A model generated the notes under the pieces. It did no database searches. It was not told where the DNA came from and saw only the letters and a list, made by a program, of their open reading frames with translations. A DNA stretch of 64,000 nucleotides from Methyloprofundus sp. (GTDB lineage Bacteria; Pseudomonadota; Gammaproteobacteria; Methylococcales; Methylomonadaceae), in NCBI GenBank assembly GCA_012960135.1, contig DUBW01000075.1:1-64000 (forward strand), read 5' to 3'. A program made the translations under genes and the position numbers. The number at the start of each line of letters is the position of its first letter. Within the stretch, counting starts at the first letter, position 1. Of the stretch, positions 19,943 through 29,772 are shown in pieces.

Positions 19943-20778
19943 AATACTTCTCGTTTATATTCTTGAAATAATTTCTGCATAGTTTTCCAGACTGGCCCCA
20001 CCTGCCCATCACCAACTGGCTTATTATCCAGAGTGATGACTGGTAAAATTTCACGCGTAGAACTCGTCAACCAGATTTCACTTGCCCTACGCAAATCTGC
20101 TTCTAAAATAAGCCCGACACGCATACTCATTCCATTTACTTTTGCCAAATCAATAATCACATCGCGGGTGATGCCGGGCAATATTTCATTACTATTGGCT
20201 GGGGTGATCAAGATATCATCAACCACGGCAAACACATTACTTGCCGCACCCTCTGTTGCATAACCTTCTTTTAATAAAATAGCTTCTGCGCATGCCTGAT
20301 CAACCGCTTCCTGACGCAATAAAATATTCGCCAGTAAGGTAGTTGCTTTAATACTGCATAACTGCCAACGCATATCGTCCAGGGTAATGGCCTGTACGCC
20401 ATTTTCCCGGGGGAAAGGCGCAATAGCAGAACACATGGCAAAAACAGTTGGCTTACAATGCTCTGGAAATGCATGATCTCGTTTATCTGCAACGCCGCGC
20501 GTAATCTGCAAATATATATATTGCGCATCACCTTCGACTAATAACGGCTGTAGAATATCCAGCCATTGCTGAGTATTTAAAGCGAGTGGCAAACGTATCG
20601 CATTTAAACTATTATTCAGCCGCTGCAAATGTGCTTCCAGACAAAACAACTGGCCAAAATAGGCGGGGATGACTTCATAAATCCCATCGCCAAATAAAAA
20701 TCCCCGGTCTAATACTGAGATCTTTGCCTCTGATAAAGGCAAATACTCGCCATTCAAATAAACTATTTTATCTTGCAT
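19939..20778 (-). CDS. dat: D-amino-acid (D-alanine) transaminase
   Basis: PLP fold-type IV aminotransferase of 279 residues. Signatures: VYLNGEYLPLSEAKISVLDR, the RGFLFGDGIYEVIP block, the catalytic lysine in LCSIKATTLLANILLRQ, the ATEGAASNVFAV phosphate-binding block, and WLTSSTREILPVITLD. SIK.. and YEVIP favour D-amino-acid transaminase over branched-chain transaminase or aminodeoxychorismate lyase. It would interconvert D-alanine and D-glutamate with their keto acids, for wall precursors or D-amino acid recycling. It starts four bases after dacC, whose product releases D-alanine in the periplasm, an attractive functional pairing. Confidence 0.88.
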   Translation of the reverse strand: MQDKIVYLNGEYLPLSEAKISVLDRGFLFGDGIYEVIPAYFGQLFCLEAHLQRLNNSLNAIRLPLALNTQQWLDILQPLLVEGDAQYIYLQITRGVADKRDHAFPEHCKPTVFAMCSAIAPFPRENGVQAITLDDMRWQLCSIKATTLLANILLRQEAVDQACAEAILLKEGYATEGAASNVFAVVDDILITPANSNEILPGITRDVIIDLAKVNGMSMRVGLILEADLRRASEIWLTSSTREILPVITLDNKPVGDGQVGPVWKTMQKLFQEYKREVL

Positions 20779-20782
20779 AGGT

Positions 20783-21943
20783 TTATTTAATTAACATTAA
20801 AGCTGAGTCATAGGTGCGCTGTAAAAAACTGCCTTTTTCTACAGTATTTAGGGCAACTAAAGGCATAGACCTAACTGTTTCATCGCGCAATGTAACATTA
20901 ACTACACCGAGCTGGTCACCTTGTTTTACCGGCGCCATAATTTTGACATCAACACTGGTTGCCGCTTTCATTTCCGTATAATGTCGTCTGGATATAGTCA
21001 CGTATAAATCTTCACCAACGCCTAAACTAACCGTATCACTAGCTCCTTTCCAGACTCGGGCAGTTGTTAGCTCGGTATTTGCTTCATAGAGTTTATGCGT
21101 GTCATAAAAGCGGAAACCGTAATTCAATAAGGTCTGGCTTTCATTAGCACGGGCGCTTTTACTTTTAGTACCTAAAACAACTGAGATCAGGCGCATTTGT
21201 TCGCGTTTCGCTGAAGCAATCAAACAATAACCTGCTTCTTCAGTATGCCCTGTCTTGACACCATCGACGGATTCATCGCGCCATAATAAAATATTACGAT
21301 TTTGCTGGGTAATATTGTTATAAGAGAATTCTTTGACTGAATCCCAACGGTAATACTCTGGAAATTCCTTAATAACCGCACGCGTTAAGATGGCTAAGTC
21401 TCGTGCAGTTGTGTAATGCTGATCAGGAACAGGCAGTCCGGTGGCATTCATAAAGTGCGTACTGTGCATTCCCAAACGCTGCGCTTGCTGGTTCATCAAT
21501 TCGGCAAAAGTGTATTCATCGCCGGCAATATGTTCCGCGATGGCAACACTGGCATCATTACCTGATTGAATAATAATGCCTTTTAATAAATCCTCGACCT
21601 TGACCTGTTTATTGACCTCAATAAACATTTTAGAGCCTGGTGTGCGCCACGCTTTCTCACTGATAGTTACCATATCATCAAGACTGAGACGATTATTACT
21701 TAACTCACGAAAAGCAATATAGACGGTCATGATTTTTGTTAGACTCGCCGGGGGCAGCACTACATCCGCATTTCTCTCTGCCAGAATCCGGCCGCTATCA
21801 AAATCCTGTAAGAAATAACTGCTCGCAGCCAGACGTGGAGGTGCCGGGATTTTTATTTCACCTTCCGCATAACTGTGCACTGCAGGTAATAATAAAGAAA
21901 TAAAAAGAACTAGTTGTATATTTTTCTGTATTTTTAGGAACAT
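20783..21943 (-). CDS. dacC: D-alanyl-D-alanine carboxypeptidase (PBP5/6 type)
   Basis: Periplasmic low-molecular-weight penicillin-binding protein removing the terminal D-Ala from pentapeptide stems. Order of features: signal peptide (residues 1-27, ending HSYAEG), SxxK motif in PASLTKIMTVY, SGN motif in IIQSGNDASVA, KTG motif in DGVKTGHTEEAGYC, then the PBP5 C-terminal beta domain (ATSVDVKIMAPVKQGDQLG) and a final amphipathic segment for membrane attachment. I take the ATG at 21943 (386 residues); an in-frame TTG six bases earlier is less likely. dacA or dacC cannot be separated by sequence alone. Confidence 0.93.
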   Translation of the reverse strand: MFLKIQKNIQLVLFISLLLPAVHSYAEGEIKIPAPPRLAASSYFLQDFDSGRILAERNADVVLPPASLTKIMTVYIAFRELSNNRLSLDDMVTISEKAWRTPGSKMFIEVNKQVKVEDLLKGIIIQSGNDASVAIAEHIAGDEYTFAELMNQQAQRLGMHSTHFMNATGLPVPDQHYTTARDLAILTRAVIKEFPEYYRWDSVKEFSYNNITQQNRNILLWRDESVDGVKTGHTEEAGYCLIASAKREQMRLISVVLGTKSKSARANESQTLLNYGFRFYDTHKLYEANTELTTARVWKGASDTVSLGVGEDLYVTISRRHYTEMKAATSVDVKIMAPVKQGDQLGVVNVTLRDETVRSMPLVALNTVEKGSFLQRTYDSALMLIK

Positions 21944-22099
21944 AAACAAGGAATATGAACGATAAGTTGAAAAAATTATAACATGCAGGTGATTGATTTT
22001 TTTTCATGAAAGAGATAAATTTCTTCCAGCTTTTATGCCCTGCATGGTAAAAATAAATTTTTTAATGCGCTATCCCATCGATAGCAATGGTTTGGTGTT

Positions 22100-22888
22100 T
22101 TATTCAGCAATATAGTAGCAACTTTCCAGGCCTATTGCTTTTAATTTTGCGCTGATAATATCTGCTTCTGTCACCGAAGAAATAGGTCCAATCTGTACTT
22201 TAAAAAGTTTGCTTTCCAACTCACCCACAGTCACAACTCTATGTTTTTTCAGCTGCAATGCAGTTAAACTTTCCTGCACTAAAGCCGCATTTTCCTGTGT
22301 TGCAAACGCGCCAACCTGATAATAAACCTTTTTGGCAAGTTCTAAGCTGGTAGCCACTTTAACATCACCCGGCTGAATAGCGACGACATCAACAAAACCC
22401 GTACCAGCTTTATCTAGTCCTAATTTTGTCGCTGCCGCAAAGGATAAATCAATAATTCGGTGCGCGTGAAAAGGCCCTCGATCATTGACTCTAACAATAA
22501 TGCTGCGCTGATTATCTAAATTTGTGACTTGGACATAACTGGGTATGGGCAATGTTTTATGCGCAGCTGTCATTGCCCACATATCATAAACGTCCCCTGA
22601 CGCAGTTGTTTTCTGGTGAAACTTAGTGCCATACCAGGAAGCTACGCCCTGCTGCCTATAGTCTTTATTGGTAGGTAACACATGATAAGTTACACCTAAA
22701 ACCACATAAGACTCAGGATTAACCGAAGCCGACCAGGGCTCATAGCGAGGCACCGCATCCGGAATAGCACTAACATCAATAGCAATATTTTCCGGGCGTC
22801 CATCCTTTACCACAGGTGGCTCAGTCTTTTGTGGCGCTGAACAGGCACTTAGCCATACTACCAAAAAGACTAAACTCGCTCTATTCAT
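22100..22888 (-). CDS. rlpA: Septal ring lipoprotein RlpA
   Basis: An outer-membrane lipoprotein with a lipobox (LSAC, Cys at about residue 16). A double-psi beta-barrel domain (about 80-170) includes QGVASWYGTKFHQKTTASG, AHKTLPIPSYVQVTNL and the conserved RVNDRGPFHAHRIIDLS. A C-terminal SPOR domain (about 185-262, YYQVGAFATQENAALVQESL) targets denuded glycan at the septum. Family members with these DPBB residues act as lytic transglycosylases on denuded strands. The start overlaps mltB by eight bases. 262 residues. Confidence 0.94.
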   Translation of the reverse strand: MNRASLVFLVVWLSACSAPQKTEPPVVKDGRPENIAIDVSAIPDAVPRYEPWSASVNPESYVVLGVTYHVLPTNKDYRQQGVASWYGTKFHQKTTASGDVYDMWAMTAAHKTLPIPSYVQVTNLDNQRSIIVRVNDRGPFHAHRIIDLSFAAATKLGLDKAGTGFVDVVAIQPGDVKVATSLELAKKVYYQVGAFATQENAALVQESLTALQLKKHRVVTVGELESKLFKVQIGPISSVTEADIISAKLKAIGLESCYYIAE

Positions 22889-23888
22889 TGATAGTCTTGG
22901 AATATTGCTGCTTTACTGCCTGACTCAATTGCAAGACTGCCAGGGCATAAAGTGGGCTATGATTATACCGGGTAATAACATAAAAATTTTCTAGGCCTAC
23001 CCAGAGGTCTTTGCCTTTTTCTTGTTCAAAACTTAATAATTTAAGTAATTCATCATCGGCTATTTGCGCAGGCAACTGAACCTGCAAGGCTTTTAGTTGC
23101 ACCGCCTTAATATCAGGTTTTAAACCTTTGCTCAATGCCTGCTTATATTGTTCACCCGTCGCAGTTACTGGAAAAGCAATCTCTTTATCTGCCTGCCAGT
23201 GGTGTTTGGCAAAATAATTCGCCACACTGGCAATAGCATCTGCCGGATTAGTCCATATATCACGCTTGCCATCACCCTCATAATCAGTGGCAAAATTTCG
23301 ATAACTGCTAGGCATAAACTGTGGCATGCCCATCGCCCCCGCATAAGAACCAACCGGTTCTAAAGGATTCATTTTTTCTTCGCGACACAATATCAGGAAG
23401 TTCTCCAGCTCACTTAGGAAAAACTTGCTGCGCTTTGGATAGTCAAAACCCAGAGTAGCCAGCGCATCAATAACTCTGTGTCCACCAGTACGCTCCCCGT
23501 ACAAGGTCTCCACGCCGATAATTGCGACAATAATTTCTTCGGGAACGCCGTAAAGCTGTTGCATCGCTGCTAAGCTTTGCTGATTATCCTGCCAGAATTT
23601 AACCCCGCCCTGGATGCGCGAGTCGCGGATGAAAATTTTACGATATTTATACCAAGGCATCCCTTCAGCCGGGCGAGTCATGGCTTCGATTATCTTCGGT
23701 TGCAACTCGACAGAATCGAATAGTATTGCTAACTCAGCCTGGTCGAATTGATGCTCTTCGACCATTTTGTTAATAAATTTATCAACCGCCACTCTATCTT
23801 TAATCTCGGCAACTTTAGTTTCTGCCTGGGTAAATGAACTAATGCTTAAAGATAAAAAAAACAATATTGCAAGTATTCGCTTTTGCAT
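22881..23888 (-). CDS. mltB: Lytic murein transglycosylase B
   Basis: Periplasmic muramidase cutting peptidoglycan with 1,6-anhydro ring formation. A signal sequence (1-22, ending FTQAE) has no lipobox cysteine, so this is probably a soluble or loosely anchored form. The catalytic glutamate lies in IGVETLYGERTGGHRV; further blocks are TLGFDYPKRSKFFLSELENF, GSYAGAMGMPQFMPSSYRNF and YEGDGKRDIWTNPADAIASV. At 335 residues it is typical. It follows lpdA after 43 bases and overlaps rlpA. MltB, RlpA and DacC thus form an envelope-remodelling set. Confidence 0.95.
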   Translation of the reverse strand: MQKRILAILFFLSLSISSFTQAETKVAEIKDRVAVDKFINKMVEEHQFDQAELAILFDSVELQPKIIEAMTRPAEGMPWYKYRKIFIRDSRIQGGVKFWQDNQQSLAAMQQLYGVPEEIIVAIIGVETLYGERTGGHRVIDALATLGFDYPKRSKFFLSELENFLILCREEKMNPLEPVGSYAGAMGMPQFMPSSYRNFATDYEGDGKRDIWTNPADAIASVANYFAKHHWQADKEIAFPVTATGEQYKQALSKGLKPDIKAVQLKALQVQLPAQIADDELLKLLSFEQEKGKDLWVGLENFYVITRYNHSPLYALAVLQLSQAVKQQYSKTINE

Positions 23889-23931
23889 AATATGAGATTT
23901 GAGTGAAATAAATTAGGTATGTAGAGCGGAC

Positions 23932-25344
23932 TTATTTTTTTACATACAGATCGGTAATCGTACCGGTCACCATCTCTGCAGCAAAAGCAAAGGTTTCTGA
24001 GAGTGTAGGATGCGCATGAATACTTAAGCCAACGTCTTCGGCATCAGCACCCATTTCCAGAGCCAGAACCGCTTCAGCAATAAGTTCTCCGGCATTCGGC
24101 CCCACCATACCAGCACCTAGAATACGTCCTGTTTCCGGATCACACAGCACCTTAGTCAAACCTTCACTTCGGCTTAAACATAAAGAACGACCACTTGCAG
24201 CCCACGGAAACGCACCTTTATCATAGGCAATACCTTGCTCTTTTGCCTGATTTTCAGTCAGCCCCATCCATGCGACTTCCGGATCTGTATAAGCCACCGA
24301 AGGAATCGTTAAGGCATCAAAGCCTGACTTGTGCCCCGCTGTCACCTCGGCTGCTATCTTGCCTTCATAGACCGCTTTATGTGCCAGCATAGGATTGCCG
24401 ACTATGTCACCGATAGCAAAAATATGTGGGATATTTGTTTTTTGCTGTTTATCAACCGCTATAAAGCCGCGTTCATCAACATTAACGCCCGCCTTATCTG
24501 CACCGATTAACAAGCCGTTAGGTTTACGCCCGATAGCGACCAATACTTTTTCAAAGACTTCTGGCTCTGGTGCTTTATCACCGCCAAAAGTCACTTTAAG
24601 CCCGTCATCCTGAGGCACAATACTTTCAACTTTCGTTTTTAACCAGATATTCTTATATTGCTTTTTAATATGGCGTTGCAATGGCGTGACTAAATCTTTA
24701 TCACAGCCCGGGATAATCTGATCCATTAATTCAACCACGCTGATTTCAGAACCCAGTGCATGGTAAACCGTTGCCATCTCCAGGCCGATAATTCCGCCAC
24801 CGACAATCAGCAGTTTCTTAGGGACATCCTGCATATTCAATGCATCAGTCGAATCCATCAAGCGAGGATCATCATTAGGAAAAACCGGAATTTTATTAAC
24901 CTGAGATCCTGCAGCAATAATAGCATTTTCAAAGGTGATTTTCTGTGTGCCTGTCTCACTGACAACATCCAGTGAGTTAGCTCCGGTAAACTGCCCTAGC
25001 CCCTGCACTACTTTCACTTTACGCTGTTTAGCCAAGCGCGCCAGGCCACCCGTTAAAGTCTTAGTTATGCCTTCTTTCCAGTCTCTGATTTTATCCAGAT
25101 CAAATTCAGGTTTGCCAAAGCTCAGGCCATGTTGCTCGAAGTGCTCTGCTTCATGCACGATTTGTGCAACATGCAATAAAGCCTTGGAAGGAATACAACC
25201 CACATTCAGACATACTCCGCCTAAAACCGGATATTTCTCCACCAAAACAACTTGTTTGCCTAAATCTGCTGCACGAAAAGCTGCTGTATAACCACCAGGA
25301 CCGCCACCTAATACCAGGACTTCTGCATGTATAGTATCTGCCAT
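23932..25344 (-). CDS. lpdA: Dihydrolipoyl dehydrogenase (PDH E3)
   Basis: FAD enzyme reoxidising the lipoyl groups of the pyruvate dehydrogenase complex with NAD+. An N-terminal FAD fold GGGPGGYTAAFRAADLG, the redox disulfide GGVCLNVGCIPSKALLH, the NAD fold IVGGGIIGLEMATVYHALG, IFAIGDIVGNPMLAHKA, and the C-terminal dimer-interface HAHPTLSE with the catalytic histidine/glutamate pair are all present. 470 residues. Twelve bases after aceF, so the three subunits are co-transcribed. Confidence 0.97.
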   Translation of the reverse strand: MADTIHAEVLVLGGGPGGYTAAFRAADLGKQVVLVEKYPVLGGVCLNVGCIPSKALLHVAQIVHEAEHFEQHGLSFGKPEFDLDKIRDWKEGITKTLTGGLARLAKQRKVKVVQGLGQFTGANSLDVVSETGTQKITFENAIIAAGSQVNKIPVFPNDDPRLMDSTDALNMQDVPKKLLIVGGGIIGLEMATVYHALGSEISVVELMDQIIPGCDKDLVTPLQRHIKKQYKNIWLKTKVESIVPQDDGLKVTFGGDKAPEPEVFEKVLVAIGRKPNGLLIGADKAGVNVDERGFIAVDKQQKTNIPHIFAIGDIVGNPMLAHKAVYEGKIAAEVTAGHKSGFDALTIPSVAYTDPEVAWMGLTENQAKEQGIAYDKGAFPWAASGRSLCLSRSEGLTKVLCDPETGRILGAGMVGPNAGELIAEAVLALEMGADAEDVGLSIHAHPTLSETFAFAAEMVTGTITDLYVKK

Positions 25345-25356
25345 ATTCTTATCTCC

Positions 25357-26979
25357 CTATAGTAATAAGCGGCGAATATCGCCTAAATATTTAATCAGTG
25401 TAGACATAAATCGAGCCCCTTCTGCGCCATCAATGACCCGATGATCATAGGTCAAATCCAGAGGAAGCATTAATTTAGGTTCAAATTCAGAGCCATTCCA
25501 CACAGGCTTCATTTCTGAGCGTGTCACACCTAAAATAGCAACTTCAGGCGCGTTGACAATCGGGGTAAACGCTTTACCACCGATCCCACCTAAACTGGAA
25601 ATTGTGATACAACCACCACGCATATCTGCGGGGAGTAATTTACCATTACGCGCTTTCTCACTCAGTTCAGATAAATCCCGGGTTAATTCGGCAATACCTT
25701 TTTTATCCACACCTTTTAACACCGGGACGACTAAACCGTTAGGTGTATCAACCGCAATACCGACATTAAAGTATTTTTTCAAAATCAAAGACTCTCCATC
25801 AGGTGATAAAGAACTATTGATTTTTGGAAAGTGTTGCATTGCAGCGACCAGCGCTTTAACGATAAAGATCAAGCCTGTCACTTTTATCTCAGTCGATTTA
25901 TCTGCATTCAGTGCCTTGCGAAAAGCTTCCATTTCGCTAATATCAGCTTCGTCATGATATGTCACTAGCGGTAAGTTTAACCAGACCCGGCTTAAATTCT
26001 GCCCGGTCAGGCGTTGTATTTTACTCAGCTTTTGCTCTTGAATCTCACCGAACTTACTGAAATCTACTGCCGGAATTGGCGGTATTCCCGCGCCACCTTG
26101 TAATGGCACACCTGATGTCATTACTTGTTTGATAAAGTTCTTAACATCGTCTTTTAAAATACGCCCCTTGCGCCCACTACCCTGCGTAATCTGGCTAATA
26201 TCCACGCCCAATTCACGGGCAAATAAACGTACACTTGGGCTGGCATGAGCCGATCTACCTGACTGGCTGACAACAGCTACATTCGAGTTGCTTGCGGCAA
26301 CGCTTTGTTTAACAGGAGCCGGCGTTGGCGCAGAACTGCTAACAGGCGCTGCTGTTTTTTCTTGTTGATTAACAGCGGCTACGGGTGGCTCTGCGGACTG
26401 TACTTCCAGGCTGATAATTAAAGCCCCTTCAGAAACCTTATCGCCAACCTTAATAAACACATCTTTAACAATCCCGGCATCGGTCGACGGCAAATCCATA
26501 CTCGCCTTATCAGTTTCTAAAACAGCAAGCGTCTGCTCTTTTTCTACCGTGTCGCCCGTTTGAATTAATACCTCGATCACATCAATATCAGCCACATCAC
26601 CGACATCCGGGACTTTGACTTCAATAATACTAATGCTACCGCTAGCTTCAACTGGCTGCGCAACTGGAACCTCTGCCTGTTCGGGGACATCGATTTTAAC
26701 ATCCTCTACCCCGATTACTTCTTCAGTCGCAACACTTTCACCCGCTTCCAGAATAACCACCAAAGCCCCTTCGGACACCTTATCACCGACACTGAAATGA
26801 ACCGATTTCACGATTCCTGCCGCACTGGAGGGCAAATCCATACTGGCTTTATCTGTTTCTACCACGGCCAGGGTCTGCTCTACTGCAACAACATCACCCA
26901 CTTTCACTAATACTTCAATGACATCCATATCAGCAACATCACCGACATCAGGCACTTTTACTTCTGTTAATAGCGTCAT
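25357..26979 (-). CDS. aceF: Pyruvate dehydrogenase E2 (dihydrolipoamide acetyltransferase)
   Basis: Core of the PDH complex, 540 residues. Two tandem lipoyl domains each carry ETDKASMDLPS (lipoylated lysine at residue 44 and again near 163), separated by an acidic/alanine-proline linker. Next come a peripheral-subunit-binding domain (SPSVRLFARELGVDISQI) and the catalytic domain (about 300-540) with the active-site TYDHRVIDGAEGARF. Two lipoyl domains rather than the three of E. coli is common outside enterics. The lipoyl lysines are substrates for LipB in the same run. Fifteen bases after aceE. Confidence 0.97.
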   Translation of the reverse strand: MTLLTEVKVPDVGDVADMDVIEVLVKVGDVVAVEQTLAVVETDKASMDLPSSAAGIVKSVHFSVGDKVSEGALVVILEAGESVATEEVIGVEDVKIDVPEQAEVPVAQPVEASGSISIIEVKVPDVGDVADIDVIEVLIQTGDTVEKEQTLAVLETDKASMDLPSTDAGIVKDVFIKVGDKVSEGALIISLEVQSAEPPVAAVNQQEKTAAPVSSSAPTPAPVKQSVAASNSNVAVVSQSGRSAHASPSVRLFARELGVDISQITQGSGRKGRILKDDVKNFIKQVMTSGVPLQGGAGIPPIPAVDFSKFGEIQEQKLSKIQRLTGQNLSRVWLNLPLVTYHDEADISEMEAFRKALNADKSTEIKVTGLIFIVKALVAAMQHFPKINSSLSPDGESLILKKYFNVGIAVDTPNGLVVPVLKGVDKKGIAELTRDLSELSEKARNGKLLPADMRGGCITISSLGGIGGKAFTPIVNAPEVAILGVTRSEMKPVWNGSEFEPKLMLPLDLTYDHRVIDGAEGARFMSTLIKYLGDIRRLLL

Positions 26980-26994
26980 AATAAACTTCTTCTG

Positions 26995-29676
26995 TTAGAT
27001 TAACCAAGGCGCAATGATATCTGCATTAATATTATATTTTTTAATAGCCTCATCTATTTTCGCAGCATCGAATTCACCTTTATCTGCCAGACTTTTCAGC
27101 GCTGCAATAGTAATATGATGGCGATCGACTTCAAAGAAACTGCGTAATTTCTCTCGCGTATCAGAACGGCCAAAGCCATCGGTACCCAGAACCGTATAGT
27201 CAGCATTTATAAAAGGTCGAATTTGCTCGGCGAAAGCCCGAATATAGTCAGTTGCGGCAATCGCTGGTATCTCTGTTTTTGTAAGATATTTTTCTACATG
27301 AGAAACCCGTGCTTTTGCTGTCGGATGTAAGCGATTCCAACGTTCACAAGCCACACCATCACGAGCCAGCTCAGTAAAACTAGTACAACTCCAGAGGTCT
27401 GCTTCAACGCCCCAGTCATCACGTAATAATGCCGCCGCCTCAACGACTTCACAAAAAATCGTACCCGAACCCAGCAGGTTTACCTTAGGTGCTTTTTTAC
27501 GGCTAATGCCCGACTGGAACAAGTGCATGCCTTTTAGAATATTCTCAGCCGCGCCATCAGGCATCGGTGGTTGATCATAGTTCTCATTCATCACCGTAAT
27601 ATAGTAGAACACATCTTCCTGTTCAGCATACATGCGACGCAAACCATCCTGCACAATAACCGCTAATTCATAACCATAAGTTGGATCGTAAGAAATACAA
27701 TTAGGAATGGTTGCCGACATTAGATGACTATGGCCATCTTCATGCTGCAAACCTTCGCCATTCAAAGTGGTACGCCCTGCTGTACCGCCGAGTAAAAAGC
27801 CCCGAGTACGCTGGTCAGCAGCTGCCCAAATCAAATCACCGACACGTTGAAAGCCAAACATGGAATAGTAAATAAAGAACGGAATCATCGGTACATTGTG
27901 CGTGGAATACGAAGTTCCCGCCGCAATCCAGTCGCATAAGCCGCCTGCTTCATTAATTCCCTCTTGCAGCACCTGCCCGGCTTTATCTTCTTTGTAGTAC
28001 ATTAATTGCTCGGCATCTTGCGGTGTATATAGCTGACCGACTTGTGACCAGATACCTAATTGGCGGAACATACCCTCCATACCAAAGGTACGTGATTCAT
28101 CAGGTACGATTGGTACAATACGCTCGCCAATTTTTTTATCTTTGACCAGAATATTAAGAATTCTGACAAATGCCATGGTAGTGGAAATACCATGGCCTGC
28201 TTTAGTACCATCTAGTACTGCTTGAAAAGCGCTTAGTTCAGGAACTTCCAGAGCGTCAGATTTTTGTCTCCGTGCAGGAATATGACCACCCAGTGTAGTT
28301 CTGCGCTCCAGCATGTATTTATATTCTTCTGAGTCTTCAGCAAATTTCAAATACGGTAAGCTCTCAATTTCTTTATCCGTCACCGGAAGTTGCCAGCGGT
28401 CACGGATATTAATGATTGATTGCAGACTCATTTTTTTCTGCTGATGGCTGGTGTTCTGTGCTTCACCCGAGTCTCCCATACCATAACCTTTAATGGTTTT
28501 CGCCAGGATAACGGTAGGCTGATCTTTATGCTCATTAGCGGCCTGGTAAGCGGAAAAGACTTTAATTGGATCATGGCCACCACGATTAAGTGACCATATA
28601 TCTCTATCGGTATATTCAACAACCAGTGCTTTTAACTCAGGAGTATTAAAGAAATGCTCCCGCACATAAGCGCCATCTTTGGATTTATAAGTTTGATAAT
28701 CACCATCGACGCACTCCATCATGCGCTTCATAATCAAACCCTCTATATCTTTAGCCAACAACGCATCCCAATGCCGACCCCAGATCACTTTGATTACGTT
28801 CCAGCCTGCGCCACGGAAGCTACCTTCTAACTCCTGAATAATCTTGCCATTACCACGCACCGGACCATCCAGGCGCTGCAAATTACAGTTAACCACAAAA
28901 ATCAGATTATCCAGCTGCTCACGACCCGCCATGGTAATAGCGCCCAGTGTTTCTGGTTCATCGGTTTCACCATCACCCAAAAAGGCCCAGACTTTACGAT
29001 CTTCTGTTTTAGCAAGTCCCCGACTCTGCATATAGCGCATAAAACGCGCCTGGTAAATCGCCATAATGGGACCCAGCCCCATAGAAACCGTAGGGAATTG
29101 CCAGAAATCAGGCATTAACCAGGGATGCGGGTAAGAAGAAAGGCCATTACCACCGACTTCCTTACGAAATTGATCCATTTGCTCTTCAGGAAAACGGCCT
29201 AATAAATAAGCCCGTGCATAATCACCAGGACAGGAATGGCCCTGCACGAAAACCATATCAGCGCCTCGCTTTTCTGTTGCGGCATGCCAGAAATGGTTAT
29301 GCCCAACATCATATAAAGTAGCCGCTGATGCAAAGCTGGCAATATGCCCACCTACATTAGTATGCTTATTGGCTCTTAATACCATCATCATTGCATTCCA
29401 GCGCACATACGCGCGAATTTTACGCTCGATAGTGGTCATCCCTGGATACTTGGGTTGTTGTTCCACAGTTATGGTATTGACATAAGCGGTATTCGCGCTA
29501 AAGGGAATGGCTGCACCTGAAAGTCTAGCCATTTCGACCAACTGACTAATTATAAACTGGACCCGTTCATTGCCATCCTGCTCTTCAATAGCGCCTAATG
29601 CTTCCAACCATTCTTTAGTTTCTTCCGGATCTATATCAAGCTGATCTAGCATATTGGCATTTAAACCATTACTCAT
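26995..29676 (-). CDS. aceE: Pyruvate dehydrogenase E1 (homodimeric)
   Basis: Thiamine-diphosphate enzyme decarboxylating pyruvate and acetylating the E2 lipoyl group. Landmarks: HFWHAATEKRGADMVFVQGH, the ThDP/Mg motif FLGDGETDEPETLGA with GAGWNVIKVIWGRHWDALL, VAKT-like ILAKTIKGYGMG, and GLQHEDGHSHLMSATIPNC. I place the start at the ATG at 29676 (MSNGLNANML) preceded by AGGAG; an in-frame TTG five codons upstream is less likely. This gives 893 residues, normal for the AceE type. It is the first gene of the long minus-strand run. No pdhR regulator is adjacent. Confidence 0.97.
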   Translation of the reverse strand: MSNGLNANMLDQLDIDPEETKEWLEALGAIEEQDGNERVQFIISQLVEMARLSGAAIPFSANTAYVNTITVEQQPKYPGMTTIERKIRAYVRWNAMMMVLRANKHTNVGGHIASFASAATLYDVGHNHFWHAATEKRGADMVFVQGHSCPGDYARAYLLGRFPEEQMDQFRKEVGGNGLSSYPHPWLMPDFWQFPTVSMGLGPIMAIYQARFMRYMQSRGLAKTEDRKVWAFLGDGETDEPETLGAITMAGREQLDNLIFVVNCNLQRLDGPVRGNGKIIQELEGSFRGAGWNVIKVIWGRHWDALLAKDIEGLIMKRMMECVDGDYQTYKSKDGAYVREHFFNTPELKALVVEYTDRDIWSLNRGGHDPIKVFSAYQAANEHKDQPTVILAKTIKGYGMGDSGEAQNTSHQQKKMSLQSIINIRDRWQLPVTDKEIESLPYLKFAEDSEEYKYMLERRTTLGGHIPARRQKSDALEVPELSAFQAVLDGTKAGHGISTTMAFVRILNILVKDKKIGERIVPIVPDESRTFGMEGMFRQLGIWSQVGQLYTPQDAEQLMYYKEDKAGQVLQEGINEAGGLCDWIAAGTSYSTHNVPMIPFFIYYSMFGFQRVGDLIWAAADQRTRGFLLGGTAGRTTLNGEGLQHEDGHSHLMSATIPNCISYDPTYGYELAVIVQDGLRRMYAEQEDVFYYITVMNENYDQPPMPDGAAENILKGMHLFQSGISRKKAPKVNLLGSGTIFCEVVEAAALLRDDWGVEADLWSCTSFTELARDGVACERWNRLHPTAKARVSHVEKYLTKTEIPAIAATDYIRAFAEQIRPFINADYTVLGTDGFGRSDTREKLRSFFEVDRHHITIAALKSLADKGEFDAAKIDEAIKKYNINADIIAPWLI

Positions 29677-29772
29677 CCCATACTCCTGCAATTTTATGTA
29701 TTGTGCCTATACCGGCCACTCTAAAAACTATTCTCGGCTGGACAACAAGACGGCCCACCCCGCGTTACTTAT

